Shown here: one piece after another, positions 18,718-28,068 of the stretch | How the letters are laid out: every line of letters starts with the position of its first letter | How positions within the stretch are numbered: position 1 is the first letter of the stretch | From: Sphingomonadales bacterium Ga0077531 | GTDB taxonomy: Bacteria > Pseudomonadota > Alphaproteobacteria > Sphingomonadales > Sphingomonadaceae | Direction: 5' to 3' | DNA: 64,000 bases | NCBI GenBank assembly: GCA_001464915.1 | Contig: LNED01000038.1 | Span: 124,001-188,000 of the forward strand | Notes under the pieces: generated by a model | Told to the model about the DNA's origin: nothing | Seen by the model: only the letters and a program-made list of their open reading frames with translations | Databases searched by the model: none | Translations under genes and position numbers: made by a program

Positions 18718-19374
18718 TCAGCCACCGACCCCTCCCTGCTGATCAGGTATTTGCCACATTGGCTTCTGGTGCGGTGCTGCCAACGCCTTAATTTGCTCTG
18801 CCTGCGCCCGCAGTTCTGTCCGCTTCTCCGGATATTGCTCTGCCAAGGTCCGAAAATGGTCCGCCAACTGTTTCTCGATTTTGCCAAGCGAGAACCATTG
18901 CTCATTGTATCCTGCGTATGTGTCCACCAGCGCGGGTAGCCACGGAGCAAACCGAGTCGCGTCCATGGTCACTTGAGGAACACCGTCGAACTGTCCTGGA
19001 GCGAAAACCTCAAGGGTATTTTCGTTCATCCGGGCGTGCTTGTTCGATCCAAAAACACTTGCCAGCATTTCGACCGATATCGTGTGCGTGTTTCTGACTT
19101 CATCAAACTCGGCACGTTCATTTTCGAACAACTGCTTCTCGAGATTAAGGCTCTCCTTTTTAGCGCGAAGCGTGTCGACGTCACCCTGCAAGCTCGCCTT
19201 GGCGTAGCCGAGCAGCCGCTCATTGTATTCGAGCTCGCCCGCGATCTGGCCGGGGGCGATGGTGAACAGCGACTGGCGTTCTTGCTGCCCGGCGAACAGG
19301 TCCACCACCGCGTCAATCGCGGCCTTCTGGTGAGTGAGGTCGGGTTCGAAGACGAACTTCATGGTGCTGGCCAC
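18718..19374 (-). CDS. Chimeric protein: N-terminus of type III restriction subunit Res joined to a coiled-coil segment
   Basis: A 218-residue product. The first about 55 residues (MKFVFEPDLTHQKAAIDAVVDLFAG) match the start of type III Res endonucleases, which are normally about 900-1000 residues long. Before the helicase motifs the sequence switches to a charged coiled coil (DVDTLRAKKESLNLEKQLFE) and then to an unrecognised C-terminus ending in a Gly-rich tail. No Walker A, DEAD-like or PD-ExK motif is present, so it cannot act as Res. It starts 3 bp after mod. Either it is debris from recombination or a new small partner of Mod. Confidence 0.65.
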   Translation of the reverse strand: MASTMKFVFEPDLTHQKAAIDAVVDLFAGQQERQSLFTIAPGQIAGELEYNERLLGYAKASLQGDVDTLRAKKESLNLEKQLFENERAEFDEVRNTHTISVEMLASVFGSNKHARMNENTLEVFAPGQFDGVPQVTMDATRFAPWLPALVDTYAGYNEQWFSLGKIEKQLADHFRTLAEQYPEKRTELRAQAEQIKALAAPHQKPMWQIPDQQGGVGG

Positions 19375-19377
19375 GCC

Positions 19378-21354
19378 CTAGATGCTCGCGATCTTGGCGA
19401 TGCGGTCGCCGTGACGCTGGCGCAGGATCGCGGCGAGATTGGCCTTCGTGGCCGAACGGTTGTTGTCCGTGCCGAGGCCCACATCCTTGAAGTAGGTGGT
19501 GGTCTGGGTCGGATCGAGCTCGTCCAGCCAATCGGCCATGCCCTGCCCTAGCGTCTCAGCGTCGTCGGGGCCGACATCGCCGAGGCACACCATCAGCGCC
19601 CCGCCGCCGAGCGCGTGGACCGTTTGCCCGGCGATCGTGCGCCTGTCTTCGGGCATGGTGAGATCGATCCCCGTCTTGAGCAGCAGCTCGACCAGCAGGT
19701 CGTGCTCGGTGCGATCGGGCAGGACATTGTCGACCGCATCGAGGATGCTGGCTTCGAGATTGTCCGGATCGGGTTGCCACGGCTTCAGGTTGGAGGTGGC
19801 GAGCTTGTAGACGCGGAAGCCGGTGTCGATCTTCGCATCTGGATGCTCTGCACGGATTTTCTGCCCGGCGCGGCGGAGGCGCTCCTTGGTCAGCTCGGCG
19901 ATATTGAGCGGTTTGCCCAGCTTAGCGCAAATACTTGCGGGTATCGCTTGTTCGCGTTTTTCGGGGTCGAGGGGCTCTGGCAGCTGCACAAGGAGGTAAC
20001 GTCGACTCCCTCCATCCTCGGCATTCCTTGCCATCACCGCGTGACCGGTAGTGCCTGAACCAGCAAAGAAGTCCATAATCACGGACTCTCGGTCCGCGAA
20101 AATTGTGGCCAATCTAGAAATAAGTTCGGTAGGCTTGGGGTTAGAGAAGCCACCTTCGCCGATGAGCTCCTTTACCTCAATGCTTGCTTTCTTATTTCCT
20201 GAAATATCGTCGAAAAGTGGTGAAGGCTTCTTCGTCCTGCCTTCAAGATAGTATTTTACATAGGGCTTCCACCCATCGTCTGACTCCTTCCAGACGATAA
20301 GGTCGTTTTTCATGGCGTCTTCGTATTTTTCGCGACCGAACCTCCACCGACTGTCATACCCAGTCGGGCCCACGGGGAATACTGGAGAACCATCGGGGGC
20401 CTTGACTTCATAATACATCGAGGGGCGATCTTCCCTCCGATCCGCATTGCCGGTCTTTCGAAGCTGCAAGATCGAGAAATTCCCTCGGCTATCTGTCCCG
20501 GTGAATCGAGCTTGATCCCCTTCATCGAGCGGAAGGCCGTGAATAACATAATCGTCAGTCCGGCTGTAACAAAGAACGTAGTCGAAAGAACTACCGAGGC
20601 CGCCACTATCTTGTCCCGTTGTTGTTCCAGTCGCTCTTACGATTGTTCCAACGTAATTCTCTTCTCCAAATTCTTGGTCAAGCACGTCCTTGAGGCTGTA
20701 TATTTCTCGGTCGTCAATACTGACGCAGATGACGCCATCTTCCGCGAGTAACTCACGGGCCAGACTCATGCGCGGCGCAATCATGTTCAGCCACTCGGTA
20801 TGAAGGCGCCCTCGCGCCTCTCTCTTTGACGTGGCTGCCGCACCTAAATCGTTCTTTTGACCAGTAAGACTTAAGTAATTCTGTATGCTATTTCCGAAAT
20901 CATCGGGATATACAAAGTCATTTCCAGTATTATACGGCGGGTCGATGTAAATCAGCTTCACTTTGCCCGCATAGGATCGGCGCAGCAGCTTGAGCACCTC
21001 GAGGTTGTCGCCCTCGATCATCAGGTTCTGGGTTGTGTCCCAGTCCACGCTGTCCTCGGGCGCGGGGCGAAGGGTGCCGAGGCTCGGTGTCATGGCAAAG
21101 GCGCGCGCCCGGCGCTTGCCCTTCCAGTTCAGCCCGTAACGCTCCTCGCCCTCTTCCACCTCGTCGCCGAGCAGCTGGCGCAGCACATCGAAATCGACCT
21201 TCCCATCGGTCACGATCTGCGGGAACAGCGCCTTCAGCCGCTCGACATTCTCCCGCACCAGATCCCCGCTTCCGGCCGCCTCGTCTTCGCGGGTGATCTT
21301 GGGAATGAGGCTTTCGCCGTCTGCGGTGGTATCGGTCATGCTCGGTCCCGTCAT
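19378..21354 (-). CDS. mod: Type III-like site-specific DNA methyltransferase (Mod)
   Basis: A 658-residue beta-class amino-methyltransferase. Motif IV is DPPYNTGNDF (138-147) and motif I is DFFAGSGTTGHAV (428-440), the order expected for type III Mod proteins. The region between them is the target-recognition part. The ATG at 21354 overlaps the upstream stop (ATGA); a second ATG at 21339 is also possible, and the frame upstream to 21441 lies in the neighbour. The central part is clearly more AT-rich than both ends, a sign of recognition-domain exchange. The partner Res gene next door is reduced to its N-terminus. Confidence 0.92.
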   Translation of the reverse strand: MTGPSMTDTTADGESLIPKITREDEAAGSGDLVRENVERLKALFPQIVTDGKVDFDVLRQLLGDEVEEGEERYGLNWKGKRRARAFAMTPSLGTLRPAPEDSVDWDTTQNLMIEGDNLEVLKLLRRSYAGKVKLIYIDPPYNTGNDFVYPDDFGNSIQNYLSLTGQKNDLGAAATSKREARGRLHTEWLNMIAPRMSLARELLAEDGVICVSIDDREIYSLKDVLDQEFGEENYVGTIVRATGTTTGQDSGGLGSSFDYVLCYSRTDDYVIHGLPLDEGDQARFTGTDSRGNFSILQLRKTGNADRREDRPSMYYEVKAPDGSPVFPVGPTGYDSRWRFGREKYEDAMKNDLIVWKESDDGWKPYVKYYLEGRTKKPSPLFDDISGNKKASIEVKELIGEGGFSNPKPTELISRLATIFADRESVIMDFFAGSGTTGHAVMARNAEDGGSRRYLLVQLPEPLDPEKREQAIPASICAKLGKPLNIAELTKERLRRAGQKIRAEHPDAKIDTGFRVYKLATSNLKPWQPDPDNLEASILDAVDNVLPDRTEHDLLVELLLKTGIDLTMPEDRRTIAGQTVHALGGGALMVCLGDVGPDDAETLGQGMADWLDELDPTQTTTYFKDVGLGTDNNRSATKANLAAILRQRHGDRIAKIASI

Positions 21355-21767
21355 GGTTTGCCCGGCCGCTGTAACGGCAGGCCATATTCTTTCAACACGC
21401 CGTTCAACTCGTCCCGGCTGCGATCCAACGCCTGCTGGCATGACGCAATCTCGCGTTCCAACCCGCTGATATGCAGCCGCAGCTTGGCGATGCGTTGTTC
21501 GGCGGACGCGGACAGCTCGCGCTTCGGCTTGGCGATCATCGGTGGCGGTGGCGGGCGCTGCCTTGCGTCCTGCTTGGCCTTAGCCCGCTTCCGGCGTTGG
21601 TGACGATTGGTCTTGCCGCTGCCCGGCAGGGGGAAGGATGGCGGCGCAGAAGCCGCTTTTGGCGGCTGCGGTTCAGGTTCGGGCTCCTCATCGCCGCCAT
21701 TGCCGAACCAGTCAGGCGTGTGCGGGCCAATGATCGTGCCACCGCCAATATAGCCCCCTTTGCCCAT
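21351..21767 (-). CDS. Small proline-rich, basic, coiled-coil protein of the defence operon
   Basis: A 138-residue protein that I do not recognise. It has a Gly-rich start, an acidic Pro-rich segment (EEPEPEPQPPK), a strongly basic patch (KTNRHQRRKRAKAKQ) and a C-terminal coiled coil (about 90-130, ISGLEREIASCQQAL). The basic patch suggests DNA or RNA contact. Its ATG overlaps the DUF4391-like gene stop (TGATG) and its stop overlaps mod, so it is firmly embedded in the operon. It is not a known type III restriction component. Confidence 0.7.
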   Translation of the reverse strand: MGKGGYIGGGTIIGPHTPDWFGNGGDEEPEPEPQPPKAASAPPSFPLPGSGKTNRHQRRKRAKAKQDARQRPPPPPMIAKPKRELSASAEQRIAKLRLHISGLEREIASCQQALDRSRDELNGVLKEYGLPLQRPGKP

Positions 21768-22531
21768 CAAGCCCCCAATTGCGCAATCAATTCATCAACT
21801 TTCAGGCGAAGATGACGCACCTGATCGCCCAATGCAACCTGCCGTGCGAGCACCTTCTCCCGCTTCGCGGCCGCCCGCGCCGTCAGCCACTCGGCTTCGG
21901 CATCGCGATACAGCGCCAGCGCTGTCCGGCGGGATGCGGGATCATCGGCGAGGCGAAAGGGCTTGCCGGTCAGGCGCGCAATCTCCAGCGCCTCGGCCCG
22001 CTCGATCAGTCCGTCATAGAGCAGCCGCAGATTGAGCCGGGGGAGCGCTGGCACAGCAAGGCTGGCAACGAAGGTAGCTGTCGCCGGTTCTGCCGTATCG
22101 ATGCAGTCCGGGGCGACGACCAGCCGCTCGACCACCATCTTGTCCTCGATCCGCTCAGCCCGGCGAAGGGGCGCAAACGATACCCGCGTGCCCGCTCCGC
22201 CCGGCAAGGCGGTCAGCAGGATGATCGGCACCGGAATGGCGCGATGGATTATGGTAAGCAGCCGCTGGGTCGGCTCGGCCCGCGCGGTGAGGGCAAGCAG
22301 TTGGGTCGCTGGCACCGGCCGTTCATCATCGATTGCGGCGGCAACGCCGATGGTCGCGGGTGACAGCGTCGCCCACCAGTCGAGCCGCTCGATCACCTTG
22401 TCGATTAGCTTGCGGTCTGCCGCGTGCGCCGCCCCGTGCTCCGCCAAAATGTCCTTCGGCAAACGCCGGGCCGGATCGCCGCCGGAGGGCAGGGCAAGAG
22501 CCTCGCGGATGGTGTGCGGCGTGACAGTCAT
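21767..22531 (-). CDS. DUF4391-like protein of a restriction-modification locus
   Basis: A 254-residue protein. The start (TIREALALPSG, then RRLPKDILAEHG and ADRKLIDKVIERLDW) and the middle (IDDERPVPATQLLALTARA, then PVPIILLT) fit the DUF4391 pattern as I recall it. The C-terminal 60 residues are a helical stretch. DUF4391 genes commonly sit between a helicase and Mod/Res in type III-like loci; their role is unknown. The ATG at 22531 is 7 bp after the helicase stop. A longer frame to 22768 lies inside the helicase. Confidence 0.75.
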   Translation of the reverse strand: MTVTPHTIREALALPSGGDPARRLPKDILAEHGAAHAADRKLIDKVIERLDWWATLSPATIGVAAAIDDERPVPATQLLALTARAEPTQRLLTIIHRAIPVPIILLTALPGGAGTRVSFAPLRRAERIEDKMVVERLVVAPDCIDTAEPATATFVASLAVPALPRLNLRLLYDGLIERAEALEIARLTGKPFRLADDPASRRTALALYRDAEAEWLTARAAAKREKVLARQVALGDQVRHLRLKVDELIAQLGA

Positions 22532-22538
22532 CGAGGCG

Positions 22539-25500
22539 CTAGCGGGGCGGCAGAATTGCGAGCCAGGTGATGACTTCCCAATCATCGAGCCCGCTTTCCC
22601 CGCCCGCGCCTTCAACCCCGCCGGTGGTGAACAGGCTTTCGACGGCGCGTTCCTCAGCCTTACCGGTAACGCCCCGGATCGCGGCGGCAAGCAGGCTCTG
22701 GTATTTGTCCATCCGACTGCCCTCGCGGGTCTCGGCATCGAACTGCTCCCAGGCCTTAGCCTGCACATCCTCTGGCGTATTGGCGGCGAGCCGCAGCAGG
22801 TCCAGCATCCGTTTGGGCTGGCTGGGCGGCAGAATCACGCGCTCGTCCTCGCCTATATATACGAGCGCGTGCGGGTATAGCGGGTCGCCCTTGGCCAGAG
22901 CGCGCTCGGCATTCGGCGTGGCGGCGCGGAGCAGGAACAGGGCGCCGGCAGGGAAATCGTCCGACGCCGCGATGGGCGAATAGGTGCCGATCATCCGCTG
23001 CGCCACCGCCTCGCGGTCTTCGGGCGAAAGGCGGGCCAGATCGAGCCGCAGGTCGTTCAATGTCAGATCGGTGATCGATACGCCGGAGGACAGATCCTCC
23101 AGATCGATCACCCGCTCCTGCAGCGATTCGAGCTGGCGGCGGCGATACTCGAGATCGTTCATGGCATCCCCTGCCTGCGTCTCGATCAAGTTTTCTTCGC
23201 CGGTGGCGGATACATCGAGCAGCATCATCTTGCCGGATACGCTGCGCTGCAGGCCGATGTAGCTGTCGAGGTCCATGTTGGGCCAGAAATTGACCAGCTG
23301 GATCACGTCGTTCGGCGAACCGAGCCGGTCGACGCGTCCGAATCGCTGGACGATACGGACCGGGTTCCAATGGATGTCGTAATTTACCACGCAGTCGCAG
23401 TCCTGAAGGTTCTGGCCTTCGGATATACAGTCAGTGGCGATGATCAGGTCGACCTCCAGCTCCTGCGCCAGCGCTTCCGGACGGGCGCGCGATTGCGGTG
23501 AGAAGGCCGTCAGTATAGAGGCCAGGTCGGCGCGGAGCTTCATATGGGTCGTTTTGTTCCGGCCGGAGCCGGTCACCAAGGCCATCGGCCGCGGGTATGT
23601 TTCCGCCAGCTGCGCATACAGGTATTCGGCGGTGTCGGCGAACGCGGTGAACACCAGCAGCTTCACGTTGCCGCCGTTGTAGGGGGCAGACAGCTTGTCT
23701 GCGATGAGCCGCTTGAGGTCAGCCAGCTTCGCATCTTGCGCTGGCCCAACATTCTGCGCTTGGCGGAGCAGGCGCAGCAAGCGCTCCCTGTCCTCCGCCA
23801 GATCCTGCCGCCACCTCACGAGGTCGGCATCGGTAAGAAGGACGCGGATGTTCTTGCCGACGCCTAGCTGTTCGAAGGTCGGATCATCATCCTCGAGATC
23901 GTCAATCGACGGTGCGTCGATGCTTTCATCGTGGGAATCGATGCGGCCGATCAGGTCGTCGACCGCCGCCAATTGCCGTTCGATGGTCAGCGCAAAGGCA
24001 TGAACGGAGCTCTCCATGCGCTTGAGCAGGTTGACGCGCATGAGCGCAACGAGGCTCTCTTCGCGGTCAAGCTGGCGGAATACGCTGGCGCCCGAGCCCG
24101 TCTGCTGGCTGTAGCGCCGATCATACGCCTCGCGCCGGTCCTCCATCACATATCGCAGCGGCGCGAAGGCGGCGAGCTTGAGGCGCCGTATTTCGTTATT
24201 CACCTCGCCGATGGCGGGAAATAGGCCGGTGATGTCGACGTCCGAGTAGATATTCTTCGGCTGCAGCCGCGTGGGGAAGGTTCCGGTCTCTTCCGTCCCG
24301 TAGTATTTTTCGATGTGCTTTCGGCTGCGCGCGATGGTGAGCAGGTCAAGCAGGCGGAAGTAGTCGAAGCCCAGCATCTCGAGAAGCTTTGCGGGCGTTC
24401 TGTGCGCGTCCGGTAATTCCTGCCATCGGTTGAATTGGCCCTGAGCTATTCGCACGGTGCCAGCGATACTCGGCACGCCATGCCCGGACAGTGCGCTATC
24501 GTTGCCCTCCGTCGCAAACGCGATCTGGTTCTTCAAATCATTGAGCCGGTTGTTGACCGGCGTCGCCGACAGCATCAGCACCTTTGTCTTGACCCCGGCC
24601 TTCACGACAGCGTTAAGCAGCTTATCGTAGCGGCTCTCCCGCTCGCCCTTGCCGGCTGGACGGTTCCGAAAATTATGGCTCTCGTCGATCACCACCAGAT
24701 CGTAATTGCCCCAGTTGATGTGGGTTAGGTCCATTTCGCCCGACTGGCCCTGTTCGCGGGAGAGGTCGGTGTGGTTCAGCACATCGAACGAAAACCGGTC
24801 GCCAACGAGCATGTTGCGCACGTCGTTCTGCGTCCAGAGCGTCCAATTTTCGCGCAGCCGCTTGGGAGCCAGCACCAGCACGCGCGCATTCCTGAGCTCG
24901 AAATACTTGATGACGGCGAGCGCCTCAAAGGTTTTGCCCAAGCCAACGCTGTCAGCCAGGATGCAGCCGCCGAAGCGCTGAAGCTTGTCGATCGCGCCGA
25001 TCACCCCATCGCGCTGGAAGCGGTAGAGCTTCGACCAGATGGTCGTCTCGCGTATCCCCGTCGCCGGATCAACGATCCGATCTTCGTTGGTGGCTTCCTC
25101 CATCTCGGCGAAAAGCTGAAACAGGGACTGGAGGTAAACGGCATCGGCGGGATGCTGCGCTTGCCCGTCGGCAAGGGCAATCCGCAGCCGGGCGACCGCA
25201 TCACCATCGGGATTGGCCTGCCGCCACAGCTCTCGGAACCATTGCTGGAGCTGCTCGATTTCCGCAGGGTTCTGCGCGACCTGTATCAAGCCAAGAGCAT
25301 CTTGCGGCGCGATACCAAGGCCGCCAGTCGTCACCGGGCAATTTCCGATCAGGGCGAAATCGCCGCTAGCGAGAAAAGATTGAGCCAGTGGCAGCTTGGT
25401 TTGCCGCACTTGCGCCTGTGCGATCACGTCAGCAAGACTTCGACAGAGCGCCCGGGTCTCAAGGCGATTGCGACGATTCCGGTCGTTGCCAGTGCCGAAA

Positions 25501-25682
25501 AGGCCTAGCCCATCGTGTCCGGCTCCGAGCAGTAAGCGCCCCAGCTTCCCTCCGGCGCGCTTCCCGAACACCTCAGTCGCGCCGAATACGGAAAGGTCGG
25601 TGACCATGCCGTCAAGTTCGCCGTCCGTTCCCGTGATCCAGTCAATCGCTCGATGTCGACCTGTTGTATCAATGACCTGCAA
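22539..25682 (-). CDS. SNF2-type helicase with a degenerate phospholipase D-like N-terminus
   Basis: A protein of up to 1047 residues. Residues about 70-155 resemble the end of PLD-like domains (DRNRRNRLETRALCRSLAD, then ALIGNCPVTTGGLGI and AEIEQLQQWFRELW), but no HxK catalytic motif is present. The helicase core has Walker A DSVGLGKT (244-251), DESH (333-336), SATPVNNR and motif VI VQRFGRVDRLGS. The family often accompanies DUF4391 and type III Mod/Res. The start is uncertain: TTG at 25682 has GGAG about 8 bp upstream, while ATG at 25607 is the alternative. It is probably the first gene of the operon, lying about 87 bp after the integrase. Confidence 0.88.
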   Translation of the reverse strand: MQVIDTTGRHRAIDWITGTDGELDGMVTDLSVFGATEVFGKRAGGKLGRLLLGAGHDGLGLFGTGNDRNRRNRLETRALCRSLADVIAQAQVRQTKLPLAQSFLASGDFALIGNCPVTTGGLGIAPQDALGLIQVAQNPAEIEQLQQWFRELWRQANPDGDAVARLRIALADGQAQHPADAVYLQSLFQLFAEMEEATNEDRIVDPATGIRETTIWSKLYRFQRDGVIGAIDKLQRFGGCILADSVGLGKTFEALAVIKYFELRNARVLVLAPKRLRENWTLWTQNDVRNMLVGDRFSFDVLNHTDLSREQGQSGEMDLTHINWGNYDLVVIDESHNFRNRPAGKGERESRYDKLLNAVVKAGVKTKVLMLSATPVNNRLNDLKNQIAFATEGNDSALSGHGVPSIAGTVRIAQGQFNRWQELPDAHRTPAKLLEMLGFDYFRLLDLLTIARSRKHIEKYYGTEETGTFPTRLQPKNIYSDVDITGLFPAIGEVNNEIRRLKLAAFAPLRYVMEDRREAYDRRYSQQTGSGASVFRQLDREESLVALMRVNLLKRMESSVHAFALTIERQLAAVDDLIGRIDSHDESIDAPSIDDLEDDDPTFEQLGVGKNIRVLLTDADLVRWRQDLAEDRERLLRLLRQAQNVGPAQDAKLADLKRLIADKLSAPYNGGNVKLLVFTAFADTAEYLYAQLAETYPRPMALVTGSGRNKTTHMKLRADLASILTAFSPQSRARPEALAQELEVDLIIATDCISEGQNLQDCDCVVNYDIHWNPVRIVQRFGRVDRLGSPNDVIQLVNFWPNMDLDSYIGLQRSVSGKMMLLDVSATGEENLIETQAGDAMNDLEYRRRQLESLQERVIDLEDLSSGVSITDLTLNDLRLDLARLSPEDREAVAQRMIGTYSPIAASDDFPAGALFLLRAATPNAERALAKGDPLYPHALVYIGEDERVILPPSQPKRMLDLLRLAANTPEDVQAKAWEQFDAETREGSRMDKYQSLLAAAIRGVTGKAEERAVESLFTTGGVEGAGGESGLDDWEVITWLAILPPR

Positions 25683-25768
25683 GAAGGGGCTCCGGATCGT
25701 TACGGCTATCGCAGCCAGCTCATGGCGCTGCTCTGTGGTAGATTGCGGGCCGCGAACAAATGTTTAAC

Positions 25769-27934
25769 TCAACCGCCGGACCGGGCAAGCTTCCTTTTCT
25801 CTGTCAGCTTTAGCTTATCTTCTGCGATCGCGTCCTGATCCCAGAGGAAATACCGGCTGACATCGCGGCCGGGCGCCGATCCGACGCGCGAGCGGTGCTT
25901 GAGGGGGAGGATATTCACAGACGCTGCCTGCGGCACGTGCTCAGTAACCACCGGCATCTCCTTAACGAGGAGGTCGAGGAGTTCCTGCAGAGCCCGCACT
26001 TCGCCAATCGCAAGCGCGCGGCGATTGTATTTGCGCGGACCCGTGCCCTTCGCGGCATGCCCCATGATGCGGTCGATAAGGGTCTGACTGACCTCAGGCG
26101 ACGCCAACATGCTTTGCGTGTAGGTCCGCGTCGAGTGGAAATCCGACTTTTTGCCTTTCCGGGTTTTGGGGAGCGGCATGATGGCATTGGTTGCGTCAAC
26201 GATGGCCATCCACGCCCGCGAGTAGAAACGGCCACCGCCGACTTCGGGTGCCACGAGCTCATCCTTAGGGATCGATGTTGGGCGCTTGGCGTCCTCTCGA
26301 TAGAGCTCAGGAAAGATTGGGATCACCTGCTCTGGGTCGAGGTAGCCTTCCTGTTCCGCGATGCACGCGACATATTCCTTGAGGCCAAGCCTGAGCAGCT
26401 CGGGGTGGATCGGCATCACGCGATGGCGGGATTTGCGCTTCAGACCGCCGGGGGTCACACCATCATCGCTGCGGGTCATGTTCGCCTGGACGAGTAGGTA
26501 TGGCACCTCGCAATCGAAATCGAGGTCGATAACTTCAAGCCCGCAAACCTCCTCACGCGACATCCCTGTGTAGATCGCGATCAAAGGCGCCCAATAAGCC
26601 GCATCCTGATAAATCTGAGGACACTCGACGACCTTCAGGCGATTTATGGGTCCACCGCTGCCATGCCAAAGGGGCAAGCTGAACAGCACCCGCAAATGCT
26701 CAGGCGTCCATGGCATCCGCTTGGGGTCGCTTGGATCATCCTCGACCGGGATCCAGTGGTCCAGAAAATCCATCTCGAGAGTGTCCTTGCCATATCGGGA
26801 CCGCCATTCATTGCGGGCGAGCTGCTTGGAAATTGATTGCAGCGCGCTCAAATCGCGATTGATCGAACGATCGTCTCGCCGATTCTCGTTCGTGACCTCC
26901 GGCAACGCAGCCGGATCGTAGGGCTTGGCCAACCGCCCGCTCTTTCCCAAACGCCCGTAACGAATGTCATTCGGGATGAGCCGCAGCGCGCCGAGATAAG
27001 CTTGAATGTCCGCGTCCGTGTATTCGCACAGCGGTTTGTCCCCTGTCACCCAAGCGAACCGTTCCGCGATAGCCGTCCGCTGGCGTAGATCGCCCTTCCA
27101 TTTGTGTTTGGCTTTCAATGCCTGAAGCGTCGGGCCGATAATTTCGCTGAACCGCTTCTCGGACGGGTTCAGGAAGATGCTGGATTCGGCAACCAGTCCG
27201 GCAGCCGGTGCAGTTGGCGTGACCTGCTGGCCAGCTTGCGCTAATTGCGTCCTTCGCGCCTCCAGCACCAAGCTGTCATCAAGCAGGGCAGCAAATGGAT
27301 CACCGACGGCCGCGATCAGCGGGTGATTGAACAGCTCGGCACGCTTATGCGCCTCCATCATGCCGCGAAGGACATTCGCCCGCGCCTCATGGATTGTGCT
27401 TTCGCTAATCGGGGCCCCAATTTCCTTGAGTGCCGCCTCGCCTGCGGATGCACGTGCCTCGTCCGGAATGCCGAAGGCCGCCAGCATTTTTCTGACCAGG
27501 TCGCGCTCCTCCTCACTCCATTCATCGCGCATCGCAGCTTCGATGACCTCGTCCGGCACGTCTTCCGCATCGGCCCGCACCTGAAGCAGAGCGGCGTAGT
27601 ATCCCGCCATGATCCGCTCCATCCCAGGCTCATCGCCGCGATACCTTTTGGGCGCAACAAGGTCTCCGAGCGCCAGGCCGATTACTTTTTCAAGAGCTGC
27701 GCGATATATGGCACGCTGCTCGTCGACCGTCAGGTTGTGACGCTGCGTGACAGTCTCGATCGTCATCTCCACTTCATCCCATTTGACGGCCATCCGCCGA
27801 GCAAGGCATCGCGCCTTTTCAGGATCGGCTGTTCCCAATGAAATGCTTATAGGTCGGGAGGTTGCTTGATGCCTAATGCGCCTCCGAAAATGATACCTTG
27901 CGCCTTTACGGACGAGATAGCTTTGCTGGCGCAT
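25769..27934 (-). CDS. Tyrosine recombinase (island integrase)
   Basis: A 721-residue site-specific integrase, longer than phage-type enzymes (350-450). An N-terminal DUF6538-like start (YLVRKGARYHFRRRI) is followed by a long helical region and a core-binding domain. Catalytic residues are visible: Arg460 in GMSREEVCGLE, a hairpin Lys near 499, HSTR (His600, Arg603), His626 in MGHAAKG and the nucleophile Tyr636. About 85 residues follow the tyrosine, an unusual tail. It lies beside tRNA-Gly and points away from it, the usual layout for an island integrase. Confidence 0.92.
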   Translation of the reverse strand: MRQQSYLVRKGARYHFRRRIRHQATSRPISISLGTADPEKARCLARRMAVKWDEVEMTIETVTQRHNLTVDEQRAIYRAALEKVIGLALGDLVAPKRYRGDEPGMERIMAGYYAALLQVRADAEDVPDEVIEAAMRDEWSEEERDLVRKMLAAFGIPDEARASAGEAALKEIGAPISESTIHEARANVLRGMMEAHKRAELFNHPLIAAVGDPFAALLDDSLVLEARRTQLAQAGQQVTPTAPAAGLVAESSIFLNPSEKRFSEIIGPTLQALKAKHKWKGDLRQRTAIAERFAWVTGDKPLCEYTDADIQAYLGALRLIPNDIRYGRLGKSGRLAKPYDPAALPEVTNENRRDDRSINRDLSALQSISKQLARNEWRSRYGKDTLEMDFLDHWIPVEDDPSDPKRMPWTPEHLRVLFSLPLWHGSGGPINRLKVVECPQIYQDAAYWAPLIAIYTGMSREEVCGLEVIDLDFDCEVPYLLVQANMTRSDDGVTPGGLKRKSRHRVMPIHPELLRLGLKEYVACIAEQEGYLDPEQVIPIFPELYREDAKRPTSIPKDELVAPEVGGGRFYSRAWMAIVDATNAIMPLPKTRKGKKSDFHSTRTYTQSMLASPEVSQTLIDRIMGHAAKGTGPRKYNRRALAIGEVRALQELLDLLVKEMPVVTEHVPQAASVNILPLKHRSRVGSAPGRDVSRYFLWDQDAIAEDKLKLTEKRKLARSGG

Positions 27935-28068
27935 GGTTTCAGCGCCCCTTTCCGGCGAACGCGTTCGCCGAACAAATACGCGAAGACGCCAGACGGTCAG
28001 GTCCGGCCGTGTGAGATGCTATGTGAGAAGCTATGGGGGAATAGGTGCGCATGCCGCCTCCAGATTGG

